Shown in pieces: positions 1-10,964 of a stretch of 64,000 nucleotides of DNA (the stretch's first letter is position 1; each line of letters starts with the position of its first letter). The notes under the pieces are model-generated. The model did not search any database. It worked only from the letters and a program-made list of their open reading frames with translations, and had not been told where the DNA came from. Source of the stretch: Undaria pinnatifida. Lineage: Eukaryota > Sar > Phaeophyceae > Laminariales > Alariaceae. Location: contig JABAKD010000006.1 in the NCBI GenBank assembly GCA_012845835.1, positions 5,203,044 to 5,267,043 on the forward strand. The letters run 5' to 3'. The translations under genes were made by a program, and so were the position numbers.

Positions 1-384
1 GCGATTTCACAGGCATCATAGCTGACAACCGGCAGTATACAGGGATCTCTACTATGCAGGAAGAGGGTTGGGACGACTAGGATGGCCAGTTTCACGTGGA
101 TCGTGCTGCATGGAACCTCCGCCTATGGGGAGGAGGGGTCACCCCTAGTGATCAATACACGAATACAGCAGCAGCAATTTCGCGCGCGCAAGCGTACCTC
201 GAGATGCATAACATGATACTCCCGGTCGGGCCTCGAGTCACGGTTACAAAGACAATGTACGTGTCAGATACGAGTGAGAGTGCGTGTATACTTGACATCC
301 CAGGCACTGCTGCTGTAAACTACGGGGTGCTGCAGTACTCTGTATTTTTAGGGCCATCATTACACTTTCCAGCTCAACTCGTAG
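1..384. other. left edge, unassigned
   Basis: A plus-strand frame stays open from about 96 to 485, but I recognise no domain in it and its end runs into a dispersed repeat (family J). If the hAT gene to the right is spliced, this stretch could be part of its intron or a later exon, but I could not identify a hAT catalytic-domain exon here. Confidence 0.3.
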
Positions 385-565
385 GAGGTTTCACCCTCAG
401 CGACCTTCTCGACAAGCCGTGGTCACAGGTGTCCTCCCTTCTCCCCCCCGGGTACCTACTTGCCTTCATCTTCATCGCGCATTGATAACGGGTTCAGCTT
501 TTCCGCTATTCATCAGCTATTCGTAGTTTTTTATCGAATTTTGCTCTCGCGGTTATTGGACATCG
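385..565 (+). repeat. dispersed repeat family J, copy 1
   Basis: A block with the core GACAAGCCGTGGTCACAGGT followed by a C-rich run. It recurs at about 16705-16950, 25000-25215 and, reversed, at 22880-22960 and 23040-23105. A short frame reading SDLLDKPW...VSSLLPPG is kept in several copies. The family is not one I can name. Confidence 0.6.
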
Positions 566-595
566 AATAACTCAGTTTCAAACGTTCAAACTCAC

Positions 596-1294
596 GTCTT
601 TGTCCTTGCAGCGATCAATCTGCAGAGTCTTGCCACGTTCTAGCCCGTTTCTCGCCAACAAAACATTTTTGCTGTCGAGATTGATCTCCTCATACTCAGC
701 GTCGAGATCGGTCGTGCAGAGGGGACGCCTGCTTCTAGGCGTCCACTCGGGGCAGGCTCGGACAGCCTCCAGCAACTCCTTGAAGTACACGCTCTCACCA
801 ACACCAAAGGATTGGCCTGTCGCGATTAGGAAGCGCAAGTAGGCCTTGTTAACTGCTGTGGTCTCGCCGGAACCACCGCCCTCCTTGAGTCGAAGAGGGG
901 TGGTGTTGCAGGTTTTCGGATGCAACATCACTGCGGCCTCCTTGGTGTTCTCCCGGGCGCGTTTCTTGCTCGAGTTCGTCGATCTTCGCTTGTCCTCAAG
1001 CTGTTCGATAAACTTTGTGCCGAGGGCGAGAGTGTTGGGCGTGGAGTTGCTGCACGTGGATACGTGGTAGCCAGACTTTTGTGCGAAGTGAGCCGCCATC
1101 CTCACGCTCTGGCCTGACATCGTTTTCATACACAACTTGCACCGGACATGAAGCTGTGCTTGGGATGGGCCGCTTCGAATGATGTCCACCAACGCCAGGA
1201 GCCCGGCACGGCCTTCGACCCCGCTGGGGCTAAAAGGGAGTGCAGAGTTGGCGGACTCCGGGCTATTCCAGGGGGGGGGACTTCCTGTAGCCAT
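596..1294 (-). CDS. hAT-type transposase, N-terminal exon with BED zinc finger (partial)
   Basis: A minus-strand frame starts at ATG 1294-1292. Residues about 52-81 form a BED-type zinc finger: Cys52-x2-Cys55, then His69 and Cys81 in the usual hAT spacing. A basic linker follows. Residues about 151-192 match the hAT motif before the RNase H-like core: an alpha-helical stretch AYLRFLIATGQSFGVGESVY, then FKELLEAV and a PSRR-like PRSRRPL. In the family this part binds DNA and the DDE catalytic core lies downstream. The frame runs to a stop at 578, but a good splice donor (GAC|GTGAGT) lies at 596/595, so I end the exon there. No catalytic-domain exon is visible in the remaining 595 bases, so the gene is partial at the window edge or truncated. 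BED fingers also occur in domesticated hAT genes. An autonomous or recently active element is possible but not shown. Confidence 0.72.
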
Positions 1295-1299
1295 ATGTT

Positions 1300-1830
1300 G
1301 TGATGCTCTTTGTATGCTGTGCTGTTGGCTGTAACCCGGAAACCGCGTGTCTAGCGTTTGTGTGGATTTTTAAAAAGGTTTCCAACGAGTGTGGAGGCGT
1401 TTTCACCCCGGGAATAGGAGTGGTAACAATTCAAATTCTTGTGCATGTCGCGCACGGTCGCACGGACCCAAGTCCCAAGAGCTACCCAATCCCACCCGAC
1501 CGGTTCGGAACCGGCTATTACTGTTGAACAGGTCACTACCACCTTACTTGTTGATGCAGCCGCCTGTTGCTGCACCGCCCGGCGAAAACGCTTCGTGACG
1601 TGGGATCCGCCGTCCTGCCTGCAGGTGCAGATTGCAGAACAAGAGCAGACGTTTGCCGACGGAGGTCACCGGTCGCCACAACCGCCACAACACTAGATAT
1701 TCAGGTCTGTCTGCGATTCTTTCGATGTAGATAGCCATATAATATGAGTACAGCAGCAGCAGGGCGAGTACTCGTCGACAACGAATAAGATGTCTTTTTT
1801 GTCTTGTCTTCTGAAGCCTGGCTTTTCACG
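1300..1830. other. unassigned stretch
   Basis: I see no recognisable gene here. Short overlapping frames on both strands look fortuitous. A small CAG-type run lies near 1751-1762. Confidence 0.4.
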
Positions 1831-1834
1831 GGTC

Positions 1835-2635
1835 AAAATCCGACCTGCGGATCGGGTCAGGAGGTGTTCAAGTTTTCGGAGGTGGAGTCGGGTTGGGTCA
1901 GGAGGAGTTCGAAATGTCACGGGTCAGGTCAGGAGTTTTTTTGGCTATCATGCGTCGGGTCGGGTCACAGTGACCAGATCCTACCCGCGAGAAGTAACCT
2001 GACCGGTGAAAAACACTGATTGAAAGGTGCGCCCTGGGCCTGCCTGGGTGCGCCACGTACAGCAGTTGTACCTGGCAGTACGTGGGATGAATAGTAGTAG
2101 GTCGGACCTTGCATATGGCTATACGATCGGCCACGTGATGTGGTGCTTGCAAGGAGCAGGTAAACGTCAGGTCGGAGAGCGATAGCAACCAAGAAAGCAG
2201 TGCCCAGGCCAGGAGGGACACGAGCCGGTTAACTTTTAAGGCACCTGGACAGCACCATTCTCTGGCAGGTTCTTCTGGGTGCACCACAGCAAGCCGTAGT
2301 AGTAGCAGATCGGAGCTTGTGCATGGCGTGCAGTCATGTGATACAAGATGCGATGCTCGCAAGAACCATGCCAAATTCAAACCCAAGGGCGGCCAAACCA
2401 ATCAATATAGGACCCAGAAGGGGCGTATATTTATTCGGGGCTTTGCACCTGGTCTGTGCACGACCCGCAGGTCGGGTCAGAGGTTTTCCAGTTCGCACGG
2501 GTCGAGTCGGGTCGGTATGTGTTGTTCCAATTCTAACAGGTCGGGCCGGTCAGGAGGTTTGAAATCTCGCGGGCGGGGTCGGGTTGAGTCCCACCCGCAA
2601 GAAGTAGCCTGATCTACGATATGTGGTCAGACCCG
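1835..2635. repeat. duplicated GGTCGGGTC-rich repeat
   Basis: Two diverged copies of a block rich in GGTCGGGTC, ending in CCCGC(G/A)AGAAGTA(A/G)CCTGA, lie at about 1835-2005 and 2455-2612. Between them, 2020-2165 and 2240-2400 also resemble each other: both contain a CCTGG/TGGGTGC(G/A)CCAC block, then TAGTAGTAG and a GCTTGCAAG-like end. The whole reads as an old duplication of a unit of roughly 0.4 kb. I find no coding signal. Confidence 0.55.
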
Positions 2636-2639
2636 TCAA

Positions 2640-3085
2640 ATGCCCAGATTCTACGAGGCTTTCATCGCAGGTCTCGGCGATCCCCATGGCGTGCCATGGG
2701 CTTCTATGGAAAAGCCATATAGCAGTGCCGATGCCATCATAGTATTTCTTTTTTGTGGGAGCCCATGACAATTTGTGGGAGTCATGACATTTTGTGCCCA
2801 TGAAAATTCGTCGGCGTTCGGGGGCTTGCACGAAGTTTCGTGGACTCGTGCCATGGGCTCCCATGGGAATGCCATAGCAGTGCCATAGCGATGCCATCAG
2901 GGTCATGAGGTTCGATGGGAGCCCTCGATATTTCGTCGGGGTCCGTGACATTTCGTGCCCATGACATTTCGTGGGCGTTCGTGGGCTTTCACGAACTTTG
3001 GTGAGCTTTCATGCAATACTATGGCATTCCTTGAGAGTGCCATGAGTTTTCATTATACTGATCTCCATGGCATGTCATCAAAAGT
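2640..3085. repeat. CCATGG-rich diverged tandem repeat, part 1
   Basis: The sequence is dense in CCATGG, GCCATGGCA and GCAGTGCCATAGCGATGCCATCA-like words, with repeats of CATGACATTTCGTG and TTTCGTGG. Blocks of 150-200 bases recur (compare 2680-2735 with 2850-2905). Frames on both strands stay open because the words lack stop codons. I do not treat them as genes. Confidence 0.6.
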
Positions 3086-3585
3086 TTCACGATAGTGTCC
3101 TGTGTCACGAGCACGCCCTGGTCTTTATGTTTGGGGTACACATTATAATATGCCTTAATGCCCTTTTCCCCAAACGGAGGCTGTTTGGAGCCTTATTACT
3201 TTCTTAAACCCGTCTGATGAGTCTAAACATAACGCCGGTAGACTGGAAACCAATGAATAGGGGATAGGGTAGATATTCCAGTCATTTCGCGAAAAAAGTA
3301 TTCTTCCCTGTGGGCCAAAACCGAATTTTGAATACATAGCCCTTGTCCACTACTTTTGGGAAATCCCGCCTACCGGCGTATTGGTTGGACACGATACTCG
3401 CCATCAACGTAAATAAAGCACTTGATTCTGCAACAGGCATTCCAATCTAATTCCAGATAGTTTCCATGAAAAACATGGCAGCATGAGCCTTAAAACATGC
3501 CTTTTCCCTGATACCTTAATGCGGTCCCTAATCGTATGTGCCTTAACGCCACCTGAGACGCGCCTTAAAAGGCTAGGGCCTACCC
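3086..3585. other. AT-richer insert within the CCATGG field
   Basis: About 500 bases without CCATGG words separate the two halves of the repeat field. GCCTTAA-type words recur, for example near 3151, 3508 and 3540. No gene or known element is recognised. Confidence 0.35.
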
Positions 3586-4610
3586 ATATGGCGATGCCAT
3601 GGGCCCAATGGCACCGGGCCATGGGACTACCATTGCCGTGCTATGGCACTCCTATGGGTATCCCATGGCGCCTCCATGATACTGGACCAGCGATTGCCAA
3701 GAGGCAAAGCCACCGACTGCCATGGCATGCCATGAATATTTTTTTTGTCATTGTCAAGCACATGTACCATGGGTCCGGACTGCGATTGCCGTGCTATGCA
3801 ACGCCCTGCCAGGTGTATCCCATGGTGCCCCCCAGGCACTGCCATGGCTCTGTCAGGGGTTGTCGTGGCAAAGCCGAGGAACTCTCATGGGCCATGCTTG
3901 GGCGGCCATGAAAGTTCCACACCGATTCATGGAGGCCCACGAAAGTTGGATGGCAGTGCCATCAGTTCGTCGTGATAGTACCATGGCCGTTCTTGGAGGG
4001 CCATGAACATTCATGCCAGTGCCAAAACCACCTTCCCAAAATCAGATCGGTACCGTGGGAGCGCCACCAAGACCCGATGTCAGCGCTTAGACCACCCATG
4101 AAGCCCCATGGCTGTCTATGGCAAGGCCATGGCAGTGCGTTGTTCGCTAGCGGTATCATGCAAGTGGAATGGTGGCCAATGTCATGTCAGTGTATGGCTC
4201 CCCCTTATGTGCTGGGTTGCCCTCTAAAAGGCCTCCTGCAGGACGCCTGTGGTCAATTTTCAAGTTTGCACGTCGCCCGACCAACCCGTTCCCAGGTCCA
4301 ACCCTAGCCCCGACCCAACCCTAACCCCAACCATTTGGACGATTCAAAATTGACAGGGATAGTGGAGCGGCTCAACTGCGTGATTTGGTGATGTTTAAAT
4401 CAACGGTTGGCCGAAAGTTCAGCCTCGATGAGTCAGACCGACGTCCTACGGAAGATTTTTGCAGGGCGTACGGCCTTTAGGCCGAGTCGCAGTCGCAGGA
4501 GTTGATGAAGCAAGGGCAATGCCAGTGCAGCCATGGCAGCCCATGACAGTGTACCCTTGTGGCGTGCGTTGGCGGTGCCATGGTGCGTTTTATGGAATCG
4601 CCATAGCAAA
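3586..4610. repeat. CCATGG-rich diverged tandem repeat, part 2
   Basis: This continues the CCATGG/GGCAGTGCCAT word field, again with no fixed period. From 4220 to 4350 it is interrupted by a C-rich stretch containing AACCCTAACCCC. That is too short and impure to be a telomere tract. Confidence 0.55.
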
Positions 4611-5205
4611 ACTGTGGAGCCGTAGAGACATCAAACAATGTGCATCGTTCATGCCAGAACGGAAGGGACGCGCGCTCGTGACGGTTTCAACGTACCTGAA
4701 GGGCGTCGTTTCGATAAATACGGGGCGAAGTTAACTTATAACGCACGCAGAAAGCGGAGAGCAGCCGACGCAATCCGAAATTTCGTATGCTAACTGACAG
4801 GTCGACCCGACGCAGACCACGCAGAAGCACCACTACTTATAAACAATAGTATTTTTTGGTGGCGATTGGACAGTGCATTGTCTTCTTTTCAAGCTTGCCG
4901 GTGTCTGACCGCACTGTAAACTACAGCAGTACAGTGTCGGCTCATGAATACAAAATAACCTACTGACAATAAGGACGCCAGGTTATTTCTGTGGGGGAGG
5001 CTCTAAGAACCGTAGATTGTGAAATCGTTCTCGGCGTCGAACGCTGCATTAAACCCTGTACCTCGTATGGTGCCCTATGGCCAAAGTTGCGCAAGGTTGG
5101 TATGGCATTGGGTTTCAAGCCATGCTCAGAGTTTCTTGTTGATGAGCCCATATTGTGCACAGCGTTTTTGACGACCAAGGAACGGTGCGGCGAAAGACAG
5201 TACGT
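4611..5205. other. unassigned stretch
   Basis: No recognisable gene, RNA or repeat. Short frames on both strands have no family resemblance that I can see. Confidence 0.35.
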
Positions 5206-5280
5206 TTTTCGTCGTGTACACCCCATCCGCCTGACCCACGGCTATAGCCGAGGCCGAAACGCCGCGGAAGATTGAGTAAG

Positions 5281-5555
5281 GCTGTGAGGAGTCGCACAGT
5301 CTTGTGCGGCGGACTGCGCGTAGTAGATGGAAGGCATGGTTTCATCTGGGATATTTTTTGTATTGATTTATGTCTTTTGGTGTCACAACCGTGACGAACC
5401 GCCGTGTCGATGACCGAGGTGGATGTCTTCACTCTCTCGCTGATAACCCAACACGAGTCCTTGCAACCATGATCATGAGTGCTGTTACCTCGCCTGACCG
5501 CTGAAACCTGACAAGTCCCAGAGTCTCGATTACGCTATCGGAGTATGCCGTGACT
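5281..5555 (+). repeat. family K repeat, probable left LTR
   Basis: This matches 7915-8172 through most of its length in the same orientation. The similarity may begin earlier, near 5212. Exact termini cannot be fixed by eye. Confidence 0.55.
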
Positions 5556-6489
5556 CTTTGCGCTAGGATCAGCGGTTAGAGAGATCCCTGTCTATAAAAA
5601 TTAGAGGAAGTAATGGAGAAAATCCTAGGAGGCATGCAAGCAACAGTAGCTCGGACGAGTGATCCCGCTCTCGACGAAGGTCCTGGAAGAACAGCGAGCC
5701 TTTCGGATAGGAAACAATGCGGACACCACGTGGAGGAAAAATAGCAGCTAGCAGCTGGATGTCCAAAGGAGAGGACGAGGGAGCGGAGGATCTGGCCATC
5801 AGCAGTACTCGCAGCAGTACTTGCAGCAGCAGCAACAGCAGCAATGCCCCTAGCAGCAGCAGTATCCACAGCACCACTCGCAGCAGCAGCATGAAGGAGC
5901 TTGGAGCAGTGGTGATCAACAGCAGTGGCTACCAGAGTGGCGCAGGGCTGGCCTCGGTGGCTATGGTAAAGGAAAGTTTGCCCGGCAACGAGGTTCCACT
6001 CATAAAGTGGTTCCGAGTCTATAAACGGCACATTTTGTACCCCAAGGCGAGTCTGAGCATGTTCGTGTTGGACCGTCTGCTGCTGCTTCTGTAGCGATGC
6101 CTAATATGACGTTTGGATGTGTGACAGCGCAGCTATCAACAATATGACAGGAGACCCTGAGCACGTGTTCATTTGCCAGGTGCCCTCTATATGCCAACAC
6201 TTGTGGTTATGGTCGGTGACGGTACAGTGAAGGCCCCTTTTTTAGGAACTTTGAACTTGAAGCTGCACTGCGTTACCGATGTAGGCGTATAGTTGCTGCG
6301 AGTATACGTAGTTGGCCGGCTTGCCATCAACCTATTCTCACTGCACACAGTAGATGCCAAGCATGCCTTCACACTAGATTCAGCTGGAGTTCCCTTTTAC
6401 AGAGGCCAGATCACTTTCCCCCGAAAGGCCTGAGGCTCGTTTGTACGTGCTACAAGGGTTCCATCCTTGCACTCAATAAACCTAGCTGT

Positions 6490-6965
6490 AGTCTCTTCGG
6501 TATCCCCTCGCCCCCCCCCCCCGCCCGCCTACAGTGGAGTCGAATGGAGTTCGCGCGAATGCATTTCTCCCGCCCCCGCCCCCACTTTCTTGCAGAGTCA
6601 AATGGACTGCGCTCATGGATGGTTTTCTCCCGCTCCCGCCTACAATAGAGTCGATTGGAGTGTGCACACATGATCTCGCCCACCCCCACCTACACGTGGA
6701 GTTAAGTGGAGTCCGTGTGAATGATTTACTCCCGCCCCCGCCTGCCGCAGCAGTAGAGTGTAATGGAGTGCACGAGGAGGATATCTCTCACCCTCGCCTC
6801 GAACAGCAGTGTAGAGCCTAAATTGAGTGCACGAGAAGGATTTTCTTCCGCCCTCGCCTACGATAGAGCTGAACAAAGTACACAAGGAGGATTATCTCCC
6901 GCTCCCGCCCTCAATAGAGCTGAACGGCGTGGACGAGTAAAAATTCTCCTCGCGTACAGCAGTAG
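6490..6965 (+). repeat. minisatellite, about 60-bp unit
   Basis: Seven to eight diverged units of CTCCCGC(C/T)CCCGCCTAC, then a variable part, then GAGT(C/G)..(A/T)TGGAGT and a purine-rich end. It lies inside the copia remnant. Short frames on both strands are by-products of the array. Confidence 0.7.
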
Positions 6966-6967
6966 AA

Positions 6968-7294
6968 ATGGATTACCACGTACGGCCCCTGGATGTTTCG
7001 TTCACGGCCTCGCCGGACGTGATGTGGGGGTACCCTCCCACGGAGCTGGTGGCACCGCCGAAGACAACGGCGGGTGGGGCGATTTTGTATGCTGCTGCGC
7101 CGATGCCACCGGTACTGCCGGATGTTTGGCATGTACCAGCGCCTGCCATGCCGCCGGGGCCGCTTCCGCAGCCGACGTCACAGGAGCTGCCGCCACCACT
7201 TGCTGACCATTCGTCTGCCACGATCGTTGCCGATCGCCCGCCCGCCGAACCCTCTTCTACTTGTCTGAACGGTATGGTATCGTGCAGGCGGTGA
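6968..7294 (+). other. proline-rich open stretch within the copia remnant
   Basis: A 108-codon plus-strand frame is rich in Pro, Ala and Val. The opposite strand is also open for 226 codons (7653-6973). I recognise neither. A linker-like remnant of the copia polyprotein is possible because it lies between the two LTR-like repeats, but the match is too weak to assert. Confidence 0.25.
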
Positions 7295-7299
7295 TAGCC

Positions 7300-7914
7300 T
7301 TGCAGTTTCATTGCAACTTTGTCATGAACATGGGCTGTTTCGCAATGTTTCCGCTGGAAGGGAAAGGAGAAATAGCCTTGCGTTGAATCAACATGGATGT
7401 ATGTATAGATTAAGTGAAGGTGGCTATTAATATTTTTTGGAGTCCGTTGGGATAACAGAGAACATGCTAATGGGAGGGCACGATTGTTGTCACGTCCGAG
7501 TGTGCGCAGTTTTTGACGTGACAGGTCGATATTCCGATTCTTGGCGCAAATGAGATAGTTTCTACAGCTATTGGTAGCTATTTCTGGGAAAGTTTTAGTG
7601 CTTTTGGGAGATTTACGTCGAGAGTTTGGTCCCTTGTTAATTGATCGGGCCATTAAAGCAGTAAGTTATGTTTTTATCCTGGGTAATGTGCTTCAAAAAT
7701 CACGGTTTTACCTGGCAATGGTTAGTCTATAGTCTAATCCATCATGGGGGAGGTTTCCAACAGGGGGGCTGTTGTAGTTCGTTACTGCAGCTTGATTCAT
7801 TTGGTTTTGGTATCTTTACGTGTTCTTATGAGATATTTCCCAAGTGATTTTTTCTTGGCATGTGATATACTATGGCGTACACCGAGCAGGAGGCTGTTGA
7901 GTATGCTTCAAGTA
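7300..7914. other. unassigned stretch before the right LTR-like repeat
   Basis: AT-richer sequence with no family or gene recognised. Confidence 0.3.
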
Positions 7915-8172
7915 AGCTATGAGGTGTCGGTCAGTCTTGTGCGGCGGAATACGTACAGTAGGTGGAAGGCATGTTTCCATCGAGATATTTCTATATTGCG
8001 TGAAACTGCCGTGACGAACCGAGGTCTCGACGACCGAGGTGGACGTCCTCGCTCTCCCTTTCGATGGTAATCCAACACGAGTCCTTCCAACCATGTTCAT
8101 GAGAGCTGTTTGCCTCGCCTGACTGTGCAGAAAAAGTGGCAAGCACCAGACTCTGGATTAGCGAAACGGTGC
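7915..8172 (+). repeat. family K repeat, probable right LTR
   Basis: Partner of 5281-5555. It ends near a GACTCTGGATTAGCG word that corresponds to GAGTCTCGATTACGC in the left copy. Confidence 0.55.
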
Positions 8173-8352
8173 ACCCAACACTCATCCACCCAGAACAACA
8201 ACAGCAAATTCAAAACGGCATCGGCGTGGTAATGGATGTCTGAGGGTCGAAGCAAGCACAAAAAATCGCAGGGAAAGGCACCTTTGTACCCTCTGCGTGG
8301 CATTATGACGAGGAAATTACTGCGAAGTGGTTGACGAGTTGACGAGTTGGTG

Positions 8353-8608
8353 GACGCGTGCTACGATAGAGGTAAAATGTTTTCTGAATGACCGGGCACC
8401 CTATAACCCAAATTGCCCGAATGTCGTTCTTGTTTTGCAATACTAATGCATTTTATCGCATAATAGGTCATGAGTTTGATCTTCGGGTTGCACTTTCAGA
8501 TTTTACTATTGTAATAATGAGAGGTTTTGTTGTGAGGTAGAGCTACTCAAATGAGGACGTTAGGGGGGGGGGGGAGGGTCGCCTCTACTGCTGCAGCAAG
8601 CATGTGTC
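8353..8608. mobile_element. family A inverted-repeat element (MITE-like), copy A1
   Basis: It begins GACGCGTGCTACGATAGAGG and ends in a diverged inverted copy, CCTCTACTGCTGCAGCAAGC plus ATGTGTC. The length is 256 bases and there is no coding capacity. The interior contains TTTTCTGAATGACCGGGC and CGAATGTCGTTCTTGTT, which is the inverse of the 3' part of copies A2 and A4. Confidence 0.7.
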
Positions 8609-9470
8609 GGCAGTGAGAGCTAACACCCTCAACAGAAAATAACACATGTATCATACCAATAACTACGCTTCACGCTTTTACTTTTCGAGGTCGGAACTTT
8701 CATCTAATTCTTATGATGTTTTGGTTGTGGACACTCACGCTGCACATGGTCGGATGACGGCAATGTAAGAAATACGCCGAATTGAAACAATGGGTACACC
8801 CTCCTCGTTGGCGCTTTTGTTGTGCTTCCAGCCGTTGCTGTTGCGCGGATTGGCACGAAGATGGCAACACGGTTGGTTGCTGATCGAATTGGACGATGGA
8901 CACACATACCTGTGGTACTGTATTATATTTAGCTCTATATCAAGCGGCAAGCACCGAAATACTACCGGCCATGCACGCGGTTCAGTAGCGCCAAGGTTTC
9001 CTGAGCCCACATCAGCCGCGTACAACACTGAAAAAAACACAAGGGTGTGTTTCGTAGGGTAGTATGTACCCCGGTACATACCCGAGTATCAGCAGTACCG
9101 TCGTAGTCCCTCATTAGTGCGGTGCCATGCCAGGTGACAATACCCGCACTAAAGCTACCCCGAGATACCGTGGTACCCTGTAGGACTAGGTGGAGACGCA
9201 CTTTTCACCGCACTAATTGGGGCTTCTCACTGTTTATAGCTCGGAACCACGACTCTAACAATAGGATGTGGTACCCGGGTACCCTTGAGCACATACGCTA
9301 CTAATCAAACCCGCTCGAAAGGACCTGCCCCCCATGGCATTACACTCGCAAAAAAACGTGCTACGATGCGAAAGAAGGGGTTCTTATGACTATTTGCCCT
9401 TGCCGCGCCGTGCTGTCTTTTAACAGAAATGGGCGTGTAGTGCCCTTTTCAAAGAGGCAGTAACACCATC
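8609..9470. other. unassigned stretch rich in GGTACC words
   Basis: No gene recognised. From about 9060 to 9310 GGTAC/GTACC words are frequent but show no clear period. Confidence 0.35.
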
Positions 9471-9479
9471 CAAACAAAT

Positions 9480-9648
9480 AGAGGGGATACCTGGTTAGCC
9501 CAACAACAAAAGGGGGATACCAAGGTACCAAAATAAATGGGGATATACAAGGGTATCGCAACAAAATGAGGATACCAGGGTACCATAGTACAAGGGAATA
9601 CCAGGGTACCACAACTAAAGAGGACAGCAGGGTACCGCAATAAGTGCG
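9480..9648 (+). repeat. minisatellite, about 28-bp unit
   Basis: About six units of GG(G/A)ATACCAGGGTACC followed by an A-rich spacer. Each unit differs by a few bases. Confidence 0.7.
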
Positions 9649-9659
9649 ACTTCCTGCTG

Positions 9660-10955
9660 CTGTTTGTGCCCATAAGATTTCCATTAACATCACCAGTACA
9701 GTTTGCGAGTAGGTGCGGTCAATCCCTGATTAGGCTTGCGCGAACAGCACTGAAACTACTTCGCACCTCGGACATATCACGATCCAGGAATCCACATCCT
9801 GTATATGTCGTCATGGTGTTCTTCGGGATCTGTGCAGTAAAAATCCAGGAAACATGTGCTAGATCACGCAGATCATACGGCTCCCTCTCGGCAACAACGA
9901 TCTATTATAGACGATGCAGATCGTATCATCCAGAGGCATGTCGGCCCTGAACGAGATGCACGATATCATCAATAGAGATATCATTTGTCCCACACGTGAA
10001 CGACTCTCGACCCCCAAAATACAAGAGTAAGAGACAAAACATGCCTCCCAGGGTACTACCCTAAGGAATGACGACCTCCCCCTGCTATTAGTAAGCATAA
10101 CGCGTTCTGTACGCGGGACTAGTCCAAAACATAGCGGAACTCGTGTGTGGCTCGTCGAGCATTCACGACGCAACAAGCAATCTTCAGCTTGTCCTTTCAA
10201 GACGTATTCCTTACTCCGTCCACCACCGGCTCAATGCACTGCTCTGGGGTGCCGACAACGCCCAACAGCTGCCGCCTGTAGCCAAGGCCGCATAAATCAC
10301 TCAAACGTGGAAAACAAATCCAAATCGTCGATCGTGTGAAAATAGTTGAACGAAAACATTCAACTCTCTAATTTATTATTCACCGCCCATATACATGGTT
10401 ACTTGGCCTATTGTACGGTGCACACACAAGCGGTAATGGTCCGACCTCTTTGTTGTGTGCGTCCTGCCGCCTTCGTCGCTACGATGCGGTGCTTGCTGAA
10501 AAAGGGGGACGCGACATACTGATAACTTGGCTACGGCAGGGGAGGGTATCGCCATTTTCTCTACCGAGTATTGGCCTCTCACGCTAGTCGCGCTAGTTAT
10601 CTCGCTCACAAAAAAGAGTCGGCTCAGCGTGGCACATGATTCTACGGCTGTGTAGCATTACTCGAAATCGAAAAGCACAAACGCTCAAGATGCCGAATAA
10701 ATAGGGCATCCACTCGCGAGTCTCACAATAATGGCTATAATTCCGTAGCCTTGATCGAGCGCGGCAAACAGAAAATCCACGGAAAATATAATCGGGCACG
10801 TAAGTCGACTCGACCGAAGAAGGGCCGAGGCGGGTAAAAAAAGCTATGACAACGCAAGCAGGACGCTCAAAGTTAATTTGACCGACTCCGGATTGTTTAG
10901 CATGACAAGAAAGGCCCAATCATCTCCATAAAAGGTATAAAGCCGACGGGTCCCC
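9660..10955. other. unassigned intergenic stretch
   Basis: I see no gene, RNA or repeat shared with the rest of the window. The minus-strand frame 10919-10593 has no recognisable domain. Confidence 0.35.
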
Positions 10956-10964
10956 TCGGTTGCC

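Larger units (their letters stand above)
5212..8172 (+). mobile_element. Ty1/copia-type LTR element fossil (deleted, broken)
   Basis: Two same-orientation repeats (family K, about 5281-5555 and 7915-8172) share long matches such as CAGTCTTGTGCGGCGGA and AACACGAGTCCTTCCAACCA-like words. They flank copia-like coding remains, so I read them as the two LTRs. Between them, about 5760-5975 is a glutamine-rich Gag-like stretch. About 6100-6450 resembles the copia region after Gag, with a recognisable NLFSLHTVDAKHAFTLDSAG block. Integrase and reverse transcriptase are missing, so the copy is a deletion derivative carrying several breaks. By eye the LTRs agree at roughly three quarters to four fifths of positions, which suggests an old insertion. 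Confidence 0.6.

Noticed and set aside
4270-4345. Telomere-like AACCCTAACCCC
   Set aside because: Only one or two impure units; similar bits at 25385 and 30150 are also isolated.
5717-6094. Serine-rich 125-codon protein
   Set aside because: It is an out-of-frame reading of the glutamine-coding CAG stretch in the copia Gag-like region.
6973-7653. 226-codon minus-strand frame with a glycine-rich half
   Set aside because: No domain; lies inside the copia remnant, opposite a proline-rich frame. The two strands mirror each other in composition.
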